Below are positions 8,210 to 17,066 of a DNA stretch of 34,813 nucleotides, one piece after another. This DNA is from Acidobacteriota bacterium (GTDB lineage Bacteria > Acidobacteriota > Thermoanaerobaculia > Thermoanaerobaculales > Thermoanaerobaculaceae): positions 1 to 34,813 of the forward strand of contig JAKAFI010000004.1 of assembly GCA_021818005.1 (NCBI GenBank), in the 5' to 3' direction. Both the position numbers and the translations under genes were made by a program. The notes below the pieces were generated by a model. That model saw only the letters and a list, made by a program, of their open reading frames with translations, made no database searches and was not told where the DNA came from. Position 1 is the first letter of the stretch. Each line of letters begins with the position of its first letter.

Positions 8210-8644
8210 ATGCAGGCACAGCCGTCGGTCATCGTCCTGAAGTCGGGACCGAACATCCTCGTGCGGTTCGTGTGGTGGTTGCTCATCGGCTGGTGGGCGT
8301 CGGGCTTCGTCATCGCCCTGGCGTGGGTCTGCCTCGCCCTGGTGGTCACGATCCCGGCCGGGATCTGGCTCATCAACCATCTGCCGTCCGTGCTGACGCT
8401 GCGTCCGCGCACGCAGACCTGGACACTCGGGCAGGATGCCGAAGGCCGCATCGTGACGGCGCGGCACGGGCGCCCGCAGGTGTTCTGGCTCTGGCGCGGG
8501 CTGTGGTTCGTCGTCGTGGGTTGGTGGGCCTCGGCCCTATGGATGGCCGCCGCCTGGCTCGTGCAGTTCACCGTGGTCGGCCTGCCGATCGCGATGCTGA
8601 TGTTCAACCGCACGCCCTTCGTGGCGAACCTGTACCGCTACTAG
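8210..8644 (+). CDS. YccF-like (DUF307) membrane protein; candidate lysogenic-conversion gene
   Basis: MQAQPSVIVLKSGPNILVRFVWWLLIGWWASGF...TVVGLPIAMLMFNRTPFVANLYRY; SD-like GAGGGAGGG upstream. Confidence 0.75.
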   Translation: MQAQPSVIVLKSGPNILVRFVWWLLIGWWASGFVIALAWVCLALVVTIPAGIWLINHLPSVLTLRPRTQTWTLGQDAEGRIVTARHGRPQVFWLWRGLWFVVVGWWASALWMAAAWLVQFTVVGLPIAMLMFNRTPFVANLYRY

Positions 8645-9129
8645 CTGAGCAGTCGGATGACCGCTCGATCGAAGCGCGCCAGGTCGCGCGTCGCGTCGGC
8701 GATCAGGTTGACCGCCGTGGTCAGCGTGCGGACCTGCGCGACCACGTCCGCGTTGGTGGGGCTCGCCGGGAGGTCGGGGACCGACCCGGAGGCGATGATC
8801 GCGTCGAGCCGGCCGATGGCGGCCCGCACGACGGCGGGGTCAATGACGGTTCCGGTGTCCCCGGAGCGGACCGCCTCCTTGAGGTCGGCCAGCGTCCGCG
8901 CGGAGATGGCGACGGGATCCTCGCCGGGGTCGGGCAACGCCGTGATGTCGTCAGGGGTCACCGGCCCCGGCAGGACGTCGACGCCCGCCCACGTCTCGCG
9001 CACGACGACATAGCCCGCTTCGGGCAGCGTGAACGTGTAGCGCGCGGGGACGCCGCGCACGTAGGCATTGACCGGCAAACCGAGCGCATCGGGATCGACG
9101 CGCGCCGGGTCGTAGATGAGCGCGATCAC
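8641..9129 (-). CDS. Tail-associated hypothetical protein
   Basis: MIALIYDPARVDPDALGLPVNAYVRGVPARYTF...; last gene of late operon. Confidence 0.65.
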   Translation of the reverse strand: MIALIYDPARVDPDALGLPVNAYVRGVPARYTFTLPEAGYVVVRETWAGVDVLPGPVTPDDITALPDPGEDPVAISARTLADLKEAVRSGDTGTVIDPAVVRAAIGRLDAIIASGSVPDLPASPTNADVVAQVRTLTTAVNLIADATRDLARFDRAVIRLLS

Positions 9130-10277
9130 AGTTGGATCACCACAACCCTTCCGGCAGGGCCGTTGGGTCCGACCGCGCCATCGGTGGCTGCAGTCGCGGT
9201 GCCCCGGCTCGTGCCCTTCGTCCCTCCGGTGCCCCCGGTGCCCCCGGTGACATCGGTCGTGCCGATGAAGTCGTTGGCCGCGGTGACGATCGTCACGACG
9301 CCCCCCGCGCCACCGAACCCGCCGCCGCCGCCACCACCGCCGCCGACGTTCGTGCCGGACGTGGGACTGCCGCCGTTGCCGCCCTTCCCGCCATTGCCGC
9401 CCTTCGCTTGCAGCAACCCGCCACCCGTGAGGCGACTCACGACGAGGATGATCTCGCCGCCCGTCGAGCCACCCGCACCCCCGCCGCCGCCGCCGCCAGA
9501 GTACGCCGTGCCGTCCGATGCCCCCGCACCGCCACCCCCACCACCCCCGCCGCCGTTCGCGTGGTATGGAGCCGTGGGGTTGGTGCCGGTTCCCGCGTAT
9601 CGCTGCATCGCGAGCGGGAAGTGCCGCAGGATGCCCGACGTGTCGTCGGTCAACGCGCTGCCGATGCGCGTCGGCGTCGCCCCTGTTCCCCCCGCGTTGC
9701 CGCCGACCGCGCCGCCCGTACCACCCGCGGCACCCGTCGCCGGGTACATCGCGGCCTGTCCGAACTGGCCCGCGATGAACGTGATAGCAGACGCCGACGC
9801 GCCAGCCCCTGCGGTGTTGCGACCCGCCGCGCCCTGTCCGCCCATCGACCCGGCCATCGACTGCAGGACCGTGGCCGAGGTGAGCGCCGTGCCGGGCATA
9901 CCCTGCGTGCCGACGTTGCCGTCCGCGGTCCCATTGCTGCCGTCACCGCCGACCCCGCCGTTGCGCACGATCGAACCCGCGACGGTGAGCGTGCCTTTCA
10001 CGAACACGCGGTAGCCCGCGGGATCGAGCGTCGCCCCGACCGGGATCGTGAGCGAGTTGTAGAACATGTCGCGCGTCAGCGTCGTCGTGCCCGCGCCGAG
10101 CGTGACGTCGCCATCCAAGCCGTCCCCGAACGGCTTGCTGCCCGAGATCGCCTTGCCGTCCTCGGCAGCGCCCGTGTGCCCGTGCCCGGTCACGATGTCG
10201 AGCACGTCGTCGCGAAGCGCGTTCCAGTTCGCAGCGGTCACGACGTCGCCAACTACGACATCGGTCGAGGTCGCCAT
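9126..10277 (-). CDS. Glycine-rich tail fibre / adhesin-like protein
   Basis: 383 aa with GGGGGGGGGGAG, GGNGGKGGNGG and GGTGGTGGT runs; downstream end of tail module. Confidence 0.75.
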   Translation of the reverse strand: MATSTDVVVGDVVTAANWNALRDDVLDIVTGHGHTGAAEDGKAISGSKPFGDGLDGDVTLGAGTTTLTRDMFYNSLTIPVGATLDPAGYRVFVKGTLTVAGSIVRNGGVGGDGSNGTADGNVGTQGMPGTALTSATVLQSMAGSMGGQGAAGRNTAGAGASASAITFIAGQFGQAAMYPATGAAGGTGGAVGGNAGGTGATPTRIGSALTDDTSGILRHFPLAMQRYAGTGTNPTAPYHANGGGGGGGGGAGASDGTAYSGGGGGGGAGGSTGGEIILVVSRLTGGGLLQAKGGNGGKGGNGGSPTSGTNVGGGGGGGGGFGGAGGVVTIVTAANDFIGTTDVTGGTGGTGGTKGTSRGTATAATDGAVGPNGPAGRVVVIQL

Positions 10278-10280
10278 CGG

Positions 10281-11210
10281 TTAGCCTCCGAGTGCGGTGA
10301 CGGTCCACTCGACGGTGAGCGAGAGCGTCGAGAGCTTGGCGATCGACAGGGGCACGATCGCGGCGAGGGTGGCCCCGCCGTTGCCGAACAGCCCGAGCAC
10401 GTAGTATGTCCCGACCGCCTGCGTGGTCGGCCAGAACGCGCGCCCGCGCACCTGCCCCGAGCCCAGGTCTTCGAGGCTGATGAGCGCGCGGCGACTTCGT
10501 TCGTTGGGAAGCACGGTCGCCGTGGCGATCGCCCCGACGCTGGCCGGGAAGACGCGCACGTCGTCCCAGTTGAGGGTCGCCGTGCCGGATGCCGTGGCTG
10601 CCACGACGACGCCGTACCCCGTCACGTGCGCCCACGCGGGCGCCCCGGCACCGGCCTCGAACGCCTCGGCGGGAAGGCGCACGAGGGTCCATGTCGCGTC
10701 CGCGAACGCCGCCCCGCGATATGCCTCGATCGCGGCCAGCGTCATGCGGTAGTAGTCGGTCGCGCTCGTGTAGATGCGCAGTTCGGATACCGCCGTGTCG
10801 AGCGCGACGTGCGCGAGCGAACGCAGTTGCAGCTCGATCGACGTACCGACCGCCGACGCGTCGATCGCGACGCCGAGCAGGTCGGGGTGCGCATACGTCT
10901 CGACCGTCGACGCAGCCGCGACGCCTTTGAGCGACGCCGTGCCCTCGCGGAACGTCGTCGCGTCGACGACAGGGGCCGACCCCCACCCTGTTGCCGATTC
11001 GCACGTGTCGATCTGCGCGCCCGCAGCGCCGAGCGCGATATGCGTGAGCGACAGGTCTTCGCCGTTCGTCCCGGCGAGCACCTTCGCCCACTTCGCGGCG
11101 TATGCGTTGGTGAACGCGTTGTCCGCCTCCACGACGTCGACGAGCCGCCCGGTAGCGTCGCGCAGGAGGCAACGCACATGACCGCGGACGCGGGGCCGTG
11201 ACTCGATCAT
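10281..11210 (-). CDS. Tail/baseplate-associated structural protein
   Basis: MIESRPRVRGHVRCLLRDATGRLVDVVEADNAFTNAYAAKW...; 309 aa. Confidence 0.65.
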   Translation of the reverse strand: MIESRPRVRGHVRCLLRDATGRLVDVVEADNAFTNAYAAKWAKVLAGTNGEDLSLTHIALGAAGAQIDTCESATGWGSAPVVDATTFREGTASLKGVAAASTVETYAHPDLLGVAIDASAVGTSIELQLRSLAHVALDTAVSELRIYTSATDYYRMTLAAIEAYRGAAFADATWTLVRLPAEAFEAGAGAPAWAHVTGYGVVVAATASGTATLNWDDVRVFPASVGAIATATVLPNERSRRALISLEDLGSGQVRGRAFWPTTQAVGTYYVLGLFGNGGATLAAIVPLSIAKLSTLSLTVEWTVTALGG

Positions 11211-13639
11211 CAGGCGAACTCCGAGGTGTCGAAGTGGGCATCGTTGACGGAACCGGGGCCGAACCGCCACGGCCCCGCGACCAGGGCGGTCGTGACGCTC
11301 GATGAGGCGGCGGGCGACAGGGTCGTCGCCCCGAGGTACTGGGGTCGCAGGGCGGGCGTCGTCCGCAGCTTCTGCGCGTAGCCCTCGTCGGGCGAGATCG
11401 TCCACTCGTTGCCGAGCACCTGCACGTCGTAGGTCTCGGGCTCGAAGCCGGCGCCCACCATCGTCTCGTCGACGATGCGAAGCACGTCGAGCGGGCGCAG
11501 GAACGGCAGGCCGTCCTGCAGCGGGATGTCGATCCGGTTGAGTGGTCCCGCACGCTGTGCGAGGCGCTCCTGGGCGAGCTCGGTCGCCAGGTCCGTGGTG
11601 GGGAGGTACGGGTTCGACGACCGGGCCGGGATCCGCCCATACCGCTCGATCGCATCGGCGTCGTCGACAGTTACGCCCCACGCCGCGTTCGGGCGCTGCG
11701 GGGTCCCAGTCATCGTCAGCGTGCGGATATACCCGGGGGCGTTCCAGGCATTCCAGACCGTGAGGACGGCCACGCCGGTGCCGAACTCCACGACGTAGTA
11801 GATCGTAGGCGTGGCCGCGCCGCTCGACGCGGGCGGACTCCCGTTCGTGCATGTCAGCACGGTGCCCGATCCATCGACGGCGTCGTTCGCGGCGATGGCT
11901 GCGATGGCCTCAATGGCGACCGGGAACTTGCGCTCCCAGCGGGTGTAGTCCTGCGCATAGCAGCGCACGCGCACCGGTGCGGAGGGGAACCAGAGGACTC
12001 CCTCCTGGTAGCCCGCACTGATCACGATGGGCTGGCCCTGCTCGTATACCGTCTCGGTGCCGACACCCTGCCGGTCCTCGTACTCCAGCGTGATCTCGGT
12101 CGCCATGCCCTGCGGGGTGCTCGAGCGCGCGAGGTCGTACAGGTGCTCGCGCGTCGAGAGCGTCGTGATGGGCTGCGCCATGACGCGTCGCGTGTGCGAG
12201 CGGTTCCAGAAACGCAGCACGCCGTTCGGGTCCAGGAACAGGCGCCCGCCCTCGGCCTGCGTCACGAGCTGGATCTCGTCGACGAGGGGCGCGTCGGTGG
12301 CGAGGGCATACGGGAGGGTGACATCGCCCATGTCGAGCACGAAGTCTGCCGGCTCGGCCAGCCCGACCGACCCCAGCATGGCGCGGATCACCGTGTCGGA
12401 GCGCACGTTTGCCGCCGGCCCGTAGGTGACCTTTGCGTCCCGCCAGTCCGCCGTGCGCGCCAGGAGCGTGAGCGCGGCGGTGCGGTCGGCGTTCTTCGGC
12501 ACGAGCGAATCGACGACACCCCGGATGACGGTGTCGACGTGCCCGTCGTATCCCGCCTCGAGATACACCGCCTGCCGCAGTCGCCCGAGAACCGGGTACA
12601 GCGGGCTCGCCACGTTCGACGGCGAGTACCGCAGGTCGCCGTTGTCGAGTGTGACGGTCGCCTCGGACGTGTTGAGCCTGCGGCTCTCGACGTCGACGTC
12701 GTCAACGCCCGACGCCTCAAGCAGATAGGCGGTCTCGTCGGACCAGTTGACGCCGTCCCATTGCACCCACAGGCGGCAGGTGAACGTATGCAGCGGGGCG
12801 AGCGCGGCCTCGATGAGCGCCGGCTCGATCGAGCGATCGGGCGGGCTCGCGATCACGCGCCGGAACGATGCGCGAGCGTGCGCGAGCACCGGGATCGAGC
12901 GATACAGGCGCACGAACCGCCGAAGGTGGAGGCCGATCTCCCGTCGCAGCATGGCATCGGCGACGAGGTGCGCAACCTCGACGGTGAAGACCAGGACGCC
13001 CACGCTGACGTTGTCGACGTAGTCCGTTGCCCCCGAGGGGTCGCCCTGCGCCTGGATGTCGACGCGGTACGAGTGTCCGACCGTCAGAGGGGACGGGAAC
13101 GACAGGCCCCATGTCCCACCGGAACCCGTGACCGCTCCGAGCGTCACCGGCGTCAGCCCGGCCGTGGCGTCGAGCAGGATGATCGGCCCCGGCAATCCCG
13201 TCATTGCCAGCGGCACGGCACCGAACGCCACCGTGCCCGAGAGGCCGAGTGGTGCGCCGACCGCATCGGCTACCACGGCCACCGTGATCGGGTTCGGCAC
13301 GCCTGCGGGGACGTCAAGCGAGACATCGACCGTGCCGCCCGTGAAGCCCGTCACCCAATGGCCCGATCCGCCGCCGCTCGCGATGGCGAGATACGTGTGC
13401 TTGCCGGGCGGCGCCAGGTACGTGACGGACGCGATGACGCTGATGGAGGACGTCACGGCGCTGTTCTTCGCCGTGCGCTGCGCGACGAGGACGCCGTCCA
13501 TATAGAGCGAGATCGTCGCGGTCGCGGTCAGCAGCTCTTCGGGAAACCCGACGTGCGGAAAATCCGCCGTGACCGATGCCGCCGCGTCGGCGCGGACGGT
13601 GCCGCCATAGCCGGTCTTCGTGAGGTCCGCGACTGCCAT
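11210..13639 (-). CDS. Minor tail / baseplate hub-like protein
   Basis: 809 aa; VDDVDVESRRLNTSEATVTLDNGDLRYSPSN...RPLDVLRIVDETMVGAGFEPETYDVQVLGNEWTISPDEG. Confidence 0.7.
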   Translation of the reverse strand: MAVADLTKTGYGGTVRADAAASVTADFPHVGFPEELLTATATISLYMDGVLVAQRTAKNSAVTSSISVIASVTYLAPPGKHTYLAIASGGGSGHWVTGFTGGTVDVSLDVPAGVPNPITVAVVADAVGAPLGLSGTVAFGAVPLAMTGLPGPIILLDATAGLTPVTLGAVTGSGGTWGLSFPSPLTVGHSYRVDIQAQGDPSGATDYVDNVSVGVLVFTVEVAHLVADAMLRREIGLHLRRFVRLYRSIPVLAHARASFRRVIASPPDRSIEPALIEAALAPLHTFTCRLWVQWDGVNWSDETAYLLEASGVDDVDVESRRLNTSEATVTLDNGDLRYSPSNVASPLYPVLGRLRQAVYLEAGYDGHVDTVIRGVVDSLVPKNADRTAALTLLARTADWRDAKVTYGPAANVRSDTVIRAMLGSVGLAEPADFVLDMGDVTLPYALATDAPLVDEIQLVTQAEGGRLFLDPNGVLRFWNRSHTRRVMAQPITTLSTREHLYDLARSSTPQGMATEITLEYEDRQGVGTETVYEQGQPIVISAGYQEGVLWFPSAPVRVRCYAQDYTRWERKFPVAIEAIAAIAANDAVDGSGTVLTCTNGSPPASSGAATPTIYYVVEFGTGVAVLTVWNAWNAPGYIRTLTMTGTPQRPNAAWGVTVDDADAIERYGRIPARSSNPYLPTTDLATELAQERLAQRAGPLNRIDIPLQDGLPFLRPLDVLRIVDETMVGAGFEPETYDVQVLGNEWTISPDEGYAQKLRTTPALRPQYLGATTLSPAASSSVTTALVAGPWRFGPGSVNDAHFDTSEFA

Positions 13640-13642
13640 CGG

Positions 13643-14167
13643 TCAGCTCGTGGTCGCGGTCGCGCTGATGTCGCATGCGTCGGCGGCCGTGCCCGGCGTG
13701 CCCGCCGCCAGCACGCAGCGCACCCACACGAGCACGCACATGTTCGGCGGCAGGTTGCCGACAACCAGCGGCCCGGAACTGAACGTGACACCGGCTGGGG
13801 CCGCGAATGCCGACCCGATCGAGGTCCCCTGCGCCGCCACCGAGGTCAAGGACACGATCCCCACCGGGTCGAGTCCGATCGAGTACACCCCGCCTCCCGC
13901 CGCATCCACGATCGCCACCGCGACACCCTGCGCCGTGTCTGCCCCCGACAGATTGGCGATTGCGACGCACGCATAGTCGGTCTGCCCCGCCTCGGCCCCC
14001 GCAGCATCGACCGGCGCAAAGAGGTTGTTGGACGACCCAGAGGCGACTGGCGTCTTCGAGGCGAAGCCGCCCCACGATGCGTTCGGGTTGTCCTGCGCAG
14101 CCACGTACCCGGACGCCGCGTCGGGTTTCGTCAGCAGCACTACGAACTGGCTCGACTGCAGCGTCAT
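13643..14167 (-). CDS. Tail-module hypothetical protein
   Basis: MTLQSSQFVVLLTKPDAASGYVAAQDNPNASW... Confidence 0.65.
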   Translation of the reverse strand: MTLQSSQFVVLLTKPDAASGYVAAQDNPNASWGGFASKTPVASGSSNNLFAPVDAAGAEAGQTDYACVAIANLSGADTAQGVAVAIVDAAGGGVYSIGLDPVGIVSLTSVAAQGTSIGSAFAAPAGVTFSSGPLVVGNLPPNMCVLVWVRCVLAAGTPGTAADACDISATATTS

Positions 14168-14538
14168 CGGGGATTGACCTCCGTGAGGGTGACCTCGAAG
14201 GCGACGAGGCCCGGTGCCGCGTATTGCATCTCCGAGAGGTCAACCGCGACGGTGACAGCAGCCGCCGTCGAATACTGGTCCCACGAGAAGGTGGGGAACG
14301 TTCCGGCGGCAACAGCGGCCCGCCAGAGATCGGCGATGGCGTCATAGTCCGCCTGGGTCGCATATCGCCAACCGAGGACGTAGACCCAGGCGTAGGAGAG
14401 GACGGTCCGCCGGAGCACGCCTCCGATCGTGCGGCGGGAGATGCTCCGCTCGTCCCGCGTGCGCGTGTTCTTGGCGTCCGCCTCCGGCGACGGCAGCGTG
14501 AGCGTCCGCCCGGGCAGGCTCAGAGTCGGCGCGCCCAT
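14164..14538 (-). CDS. Tail-module hypothetical protein (distal-tail position)
   Basis: MGAPTLSLPGRTLTLPSPEADAKNTRTRDERSISRR... Confidence 0.65.
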   Translation of the reverse strand: MGAPTLSLPGRTLTLPSPEADAKNTRTRDERSISRRTIGGVLRRTVLSYAWVYVLGWRYATQADYDAIADLWRAAVAAGTFPTFSWDQYSTAAAVTVAVDLSEMQYAAPGLVAFEVTLTEVNPR

Positions 14539-16442
14539 CAGGAACCCCCTCGCACCGGCTGCAACGTCCGCCCGCGGCGGAACGCCTCCTCCTCGAGATA
14601 GCCCCACAACTGGCGCGCGAACGAGCGCGCCTCGGCCTCGGAGGCGTTCATCGTCTGGACGTGGAAGTGGACCTCGCCGACGCTGATCGCACCGCCACCG
14701 CCGACGGGCGTGACCGTCTCCCCGCCGTGGACGACCGCGAGCGCGGGCGCCCCGACCGGGCCCGGCACGACGCCGCCGGTTGCGAAGCCGCCCACGAAGT
14801 TCGTGATGCCGCCGATGGCGTTGCCGATGGCCCCGCCCACGTTGCCCGCGATGTCGCCACCGAGCTTCATGCCGGGGATCTTCGAGACGGTGTCGATGGC
14901 CTCCTTGGCCTTCGTGATGACGGTCCCGATCGCGTCGACGACGAGCTGGATGGCGGCCCGCGCCACGTCGAAGCCGGCCCCGATGATCTTCCCGAGCCCG
15001 CCGATGAAGTTCATGGCGCTCTTGTTCGCGCTGATCTCGTCGCCCATCTTGCCCAGCCAGTCGACGACCGCGCTGATCGCGTCGCCGGCCAGGCCGAAGG
15101 CCGTGCCGATGAGGTCGGCTGCCGAGCGCAGGACGTCCATGAGCGGCTTGTTCGAGGTAATCCAGGTGGCGAGGCCGGTGAGGAACCCGATGGTCGCCGA
15201 GATGACCTTGCCGGCCGCGGCGACGGCCTTGTTGAGCCCGCCCTCCCAGACGCGGATGGCGAAGTCCTGGATCACGGGGGCGACCTTCGTGACCATGACC
15301 GTCGCGAGGGCGCCCAGCTTCGTGGCAATGTCCACCACGGTGGGCGCCACGTCCTTGGCGACCTGCGCGCCGAACGCGGCGGCCTTCACCGCGAGGTCGA
15401 GGAACGAGGGCACGAGCGCCTTCATCTGGTCGAGCAGCGGCCCGACCGCGGTGCGCTGGAAGACGAGCAGCTGGTCGATCAGCGGCGAGAGCGCCTGCGC
15501 GACCGGGTTGCCCTGCGCCGCGAGCTCGCGGAAGTCGTCGGCGAGCACGCCGAGGTCGCCGCCCTGCGAGGCGACGTCGGCGAAGAGGCCGCCGATCAGG
15601 CTGGCGACCGGCTCGAGGGCCGGGAAGATCTGCTGGCTGAGGACGTTCGAGAGGTTGAGGAGGACCGGCAGCACGGCCTCGGCGAGCGACTTCTGCACCT
15701 CGCCCCAGGCGAGGCCGAGCTTCGCCACCGCGCCCGCCGCGCTGTTGCCGTAGGCGACCGTCGAGCCGCCGAACTCGCGGTTGAGTTCGCCCAGGATGAT
15801 CTTCTGTGCGTCGAGCGTCTTGCCGTGCTCGACGAGCGTCTTGATCTGGTCCTTCTGCTGCTGGGTGAACGTGACGCCGACGCGTTGCAGGGCTGTCACG
15901 CCCTTGATCGGGTCGTTCAGGGCCTTGCCGAGCTGCATGGCCGAACTCGCGCCGTCCTGCCCGAGCGCGATCGACATGTCGAGGGCCGTCTTCGTGGCCC
16001 GGGTGAAGACATCGTTGCCCTTGCCCGCCTCGTTCCGCACGTTCGTGAACGTCAGGAGCATGTTGGCCGTGCTGCGCGTGACCTGGTCGTCGATGCCCGA
16101 CTTCAGGCGCAGCGAGGCGGCGAGGCCCTCGATGTCCTTCTGCGTGACCTTCGCGACGCCGCCGGTCGACTTGATGACGGCCGCCGTCTGGGCCATCTTC
16201 TGCTGCTCGTCGACGAGCGACTTGGCGCCGAAGGCGATCTGCGAGCCGAGCGCGGCGATCCCGGCCAGGGCCGCCCCCGCGGCCACCTTGCCGAGATCGA
16301 CGATCGCCCCACCGGCGGCCTTCAGCCCGCCGCCGACCTTGCCCGCGGCGCTGTGCAGCCCGCCGAGCGACTTCGTGGCCTTGCCGATCTCGGCCGACGC
16401 CTCGTCACGCGCCCGGACGATCAGGGACAGGATGTCATCCAT
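14538..16442 (-). CDS. Tail tape measure protein
   Basis: 634 aa, MDDILSLIVRARDEASAEIGKATKSLGGL..., alternating helical/hydrophobic segments, downstream of chaperone frameshift gene. Confidence 0.9.
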   Translation of the reverse strand: MDDILSLIVRARDEASAEIGKATKSLGGLHSAAGKVGGGLKAAGGAIVDLGKVAAGAALAGIAALGSQIAFGAKSLVDEQQKMAQTAAVIKSTGGVAKVTQKDIEGLAASLRLKSGIDDQVTRSTANMLLTFTNVRNEAGKGNDVFTRATKTALDMSIALGQDGASSAMQLGKALNDPIKGVTALQRVGVTFTQQQKDQIKTLVEHGKTLDAQKIILGELNREFGGSTVAYGNSAAGAVAKLGLAWGEVQKSLAEAVLPVLLNLSNVLSQQIFPALEPVASLIGGLFADVASQGGDLGVLADDFRELAAQGNPVAQALSPLIDQLLVFQRTAVGPLLDQMKALVPSFLDLAVKAAAFGAQVAKDVAPTVVDIATKLGALATVMVTKVAPVIQDFAIRVWEGGLNKAVAAAGKVISATIGFLTGLATWITSNKPLMDVLRSAADLIGTAFGLAGDAISAVVDWLGKMGDEISANKSAMNFIGGLGKIIGAGFDVARAAIQLVVDAIGTVITKAKEAIDTVSKIPGMKLGGDIAGNVGGAIGNAIGGITNFVGGFATGGVVPGPVGAPALAVVHGGETVTPVGGGGAISVGEVHFHVQTMNASEAEARSFARQLWGYLEEEAFRRGRTLQPVRGGS

Positions 16443-17066
16443 CGCGCCCCTCCAGCGCCTCCTGGCGGCTCTTCGCGAGCGCCGCGAGGTGCACGAGGTA
16501 CTCGGCCACGGGCGCCGGGGTCTCGAGCTGTTCCATCACCTGCCGGTAGCTCGCCTTCTGCTGCCACATGAGCCAGGCCACGTACAGGTCGGTGGGCCAG
16601 CTGGGATCCGGCTCACCGGTGGCCAGGGCACCGATCAGGGTGCCCGTGAAGCGTTTGGGTCGGCCCGTTCCCCGGCGAGGGCCGCCTCCTGTGCCTCGAA
16701 GAGCGCCGCGAGGTCGTCGGCGTCCATGTCCTTCACCCCGGCCGGGAACTCGATCGCATCGCCGTCCGGGTTCGTCACGCCGTCCCAGCCCCACGCGCAG
16801 GCCGACACGACGTTGATGCGGTACTGCGTCACGGCGTCGAGCGCGGCGGCCGGGTCGCCGAGGGCGTTGACGAGCGCGAGCGGGTCCGACTCGGGCGTGA
16901 GTGCCGCCAGCTGGTCGGCCGGCAGCACGCGCGTGAGCCCGAGCATGGCCGCCACGCGCAGGCGGTTCTGTTCGACGGAGAGGCGGCGGCGCACCCACGC
17001 CGTGCCGCCGTGCGGCAGCTCGACCGCCTCGAGGTTCGGGTGGACGGTCGCGTCGGAGGGGCGCAT
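16435..17066 (-). CDS. Tail assembly chaperone, -1 frameshift fusion (GT-like), predicted 210 aa, shift at 16653
   Basis: -1 frame extension RFTGTLIGALATGEPDPSWPTDLYVAWLMWQQKASYRQVMEQLETPAPVAEYLVHLAALAKSRQEALEGRDG reached from C CCA AAC. Confidence 0.8.
16626..16659 (-). promoter_or_regulatory. Programmed -1 ribosomal frameshift signal: slippery CCCAAAC + 7-nt spacer + hairpin
   Basis: Minus strand CCCAAAC-GCTTCAC-GGGCACC-CTGATC-GGTGCCC; stem perfect 7 bp; 0-frame TGA lies in the loop. Confidence 0.85.
16635..17066 (-). CDS. Tail assembly chaperone, 0-frame product (G-like)
   Basis: MRPSDATVHPNLEAVELPHGGTAWVRRRL...ERADPNASRAP; between major tail protein and tape measure. Confidence 0.8.
   Translation of the reverse strand: MRPSDATVHPNLEAVELPHGGTAWVRRRLSVEQNRLRVAAMLGLTRVLPADQLAALTPESDPLALVNALGDPAAALDAVTQYRINVVSACAWGWDGVTNPDGDAIEFPAGVKDMDADDLAALFEAQEAALAGERADPNASRAP

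Noticed and set aside
9219-9250. CRISPR-like short tandem repeats (GGTGCCCCC)
   Set aside because: Codon-level repeats encoding GGTGGT in the adhesin; no spacers or cas genes anywhere in the window
8137-10014. 625-aa plus-strand Pro-rich ORF
   Set aside because: Antisense shadow of the Gly-rich adhesin gene (Gly codons read as Pro); high-GC genomes leave the opposite strand open
9132-11201. 689-aa plus-strand ORF
   Set aside because: Arg/Asp/Ala low-complexity shadow frame opposite coherent tail genes; no RBS or domain-like sequence
12143-14347. 734-aa plus-strand ORF
   Set aside because: Arg-rich shadow frame opposite tail genes
14661-16571. 636-aa plus-strand ORF
   Set aside because: Exact antisense of the tape measure gene, biased R/D/L/A/V composition
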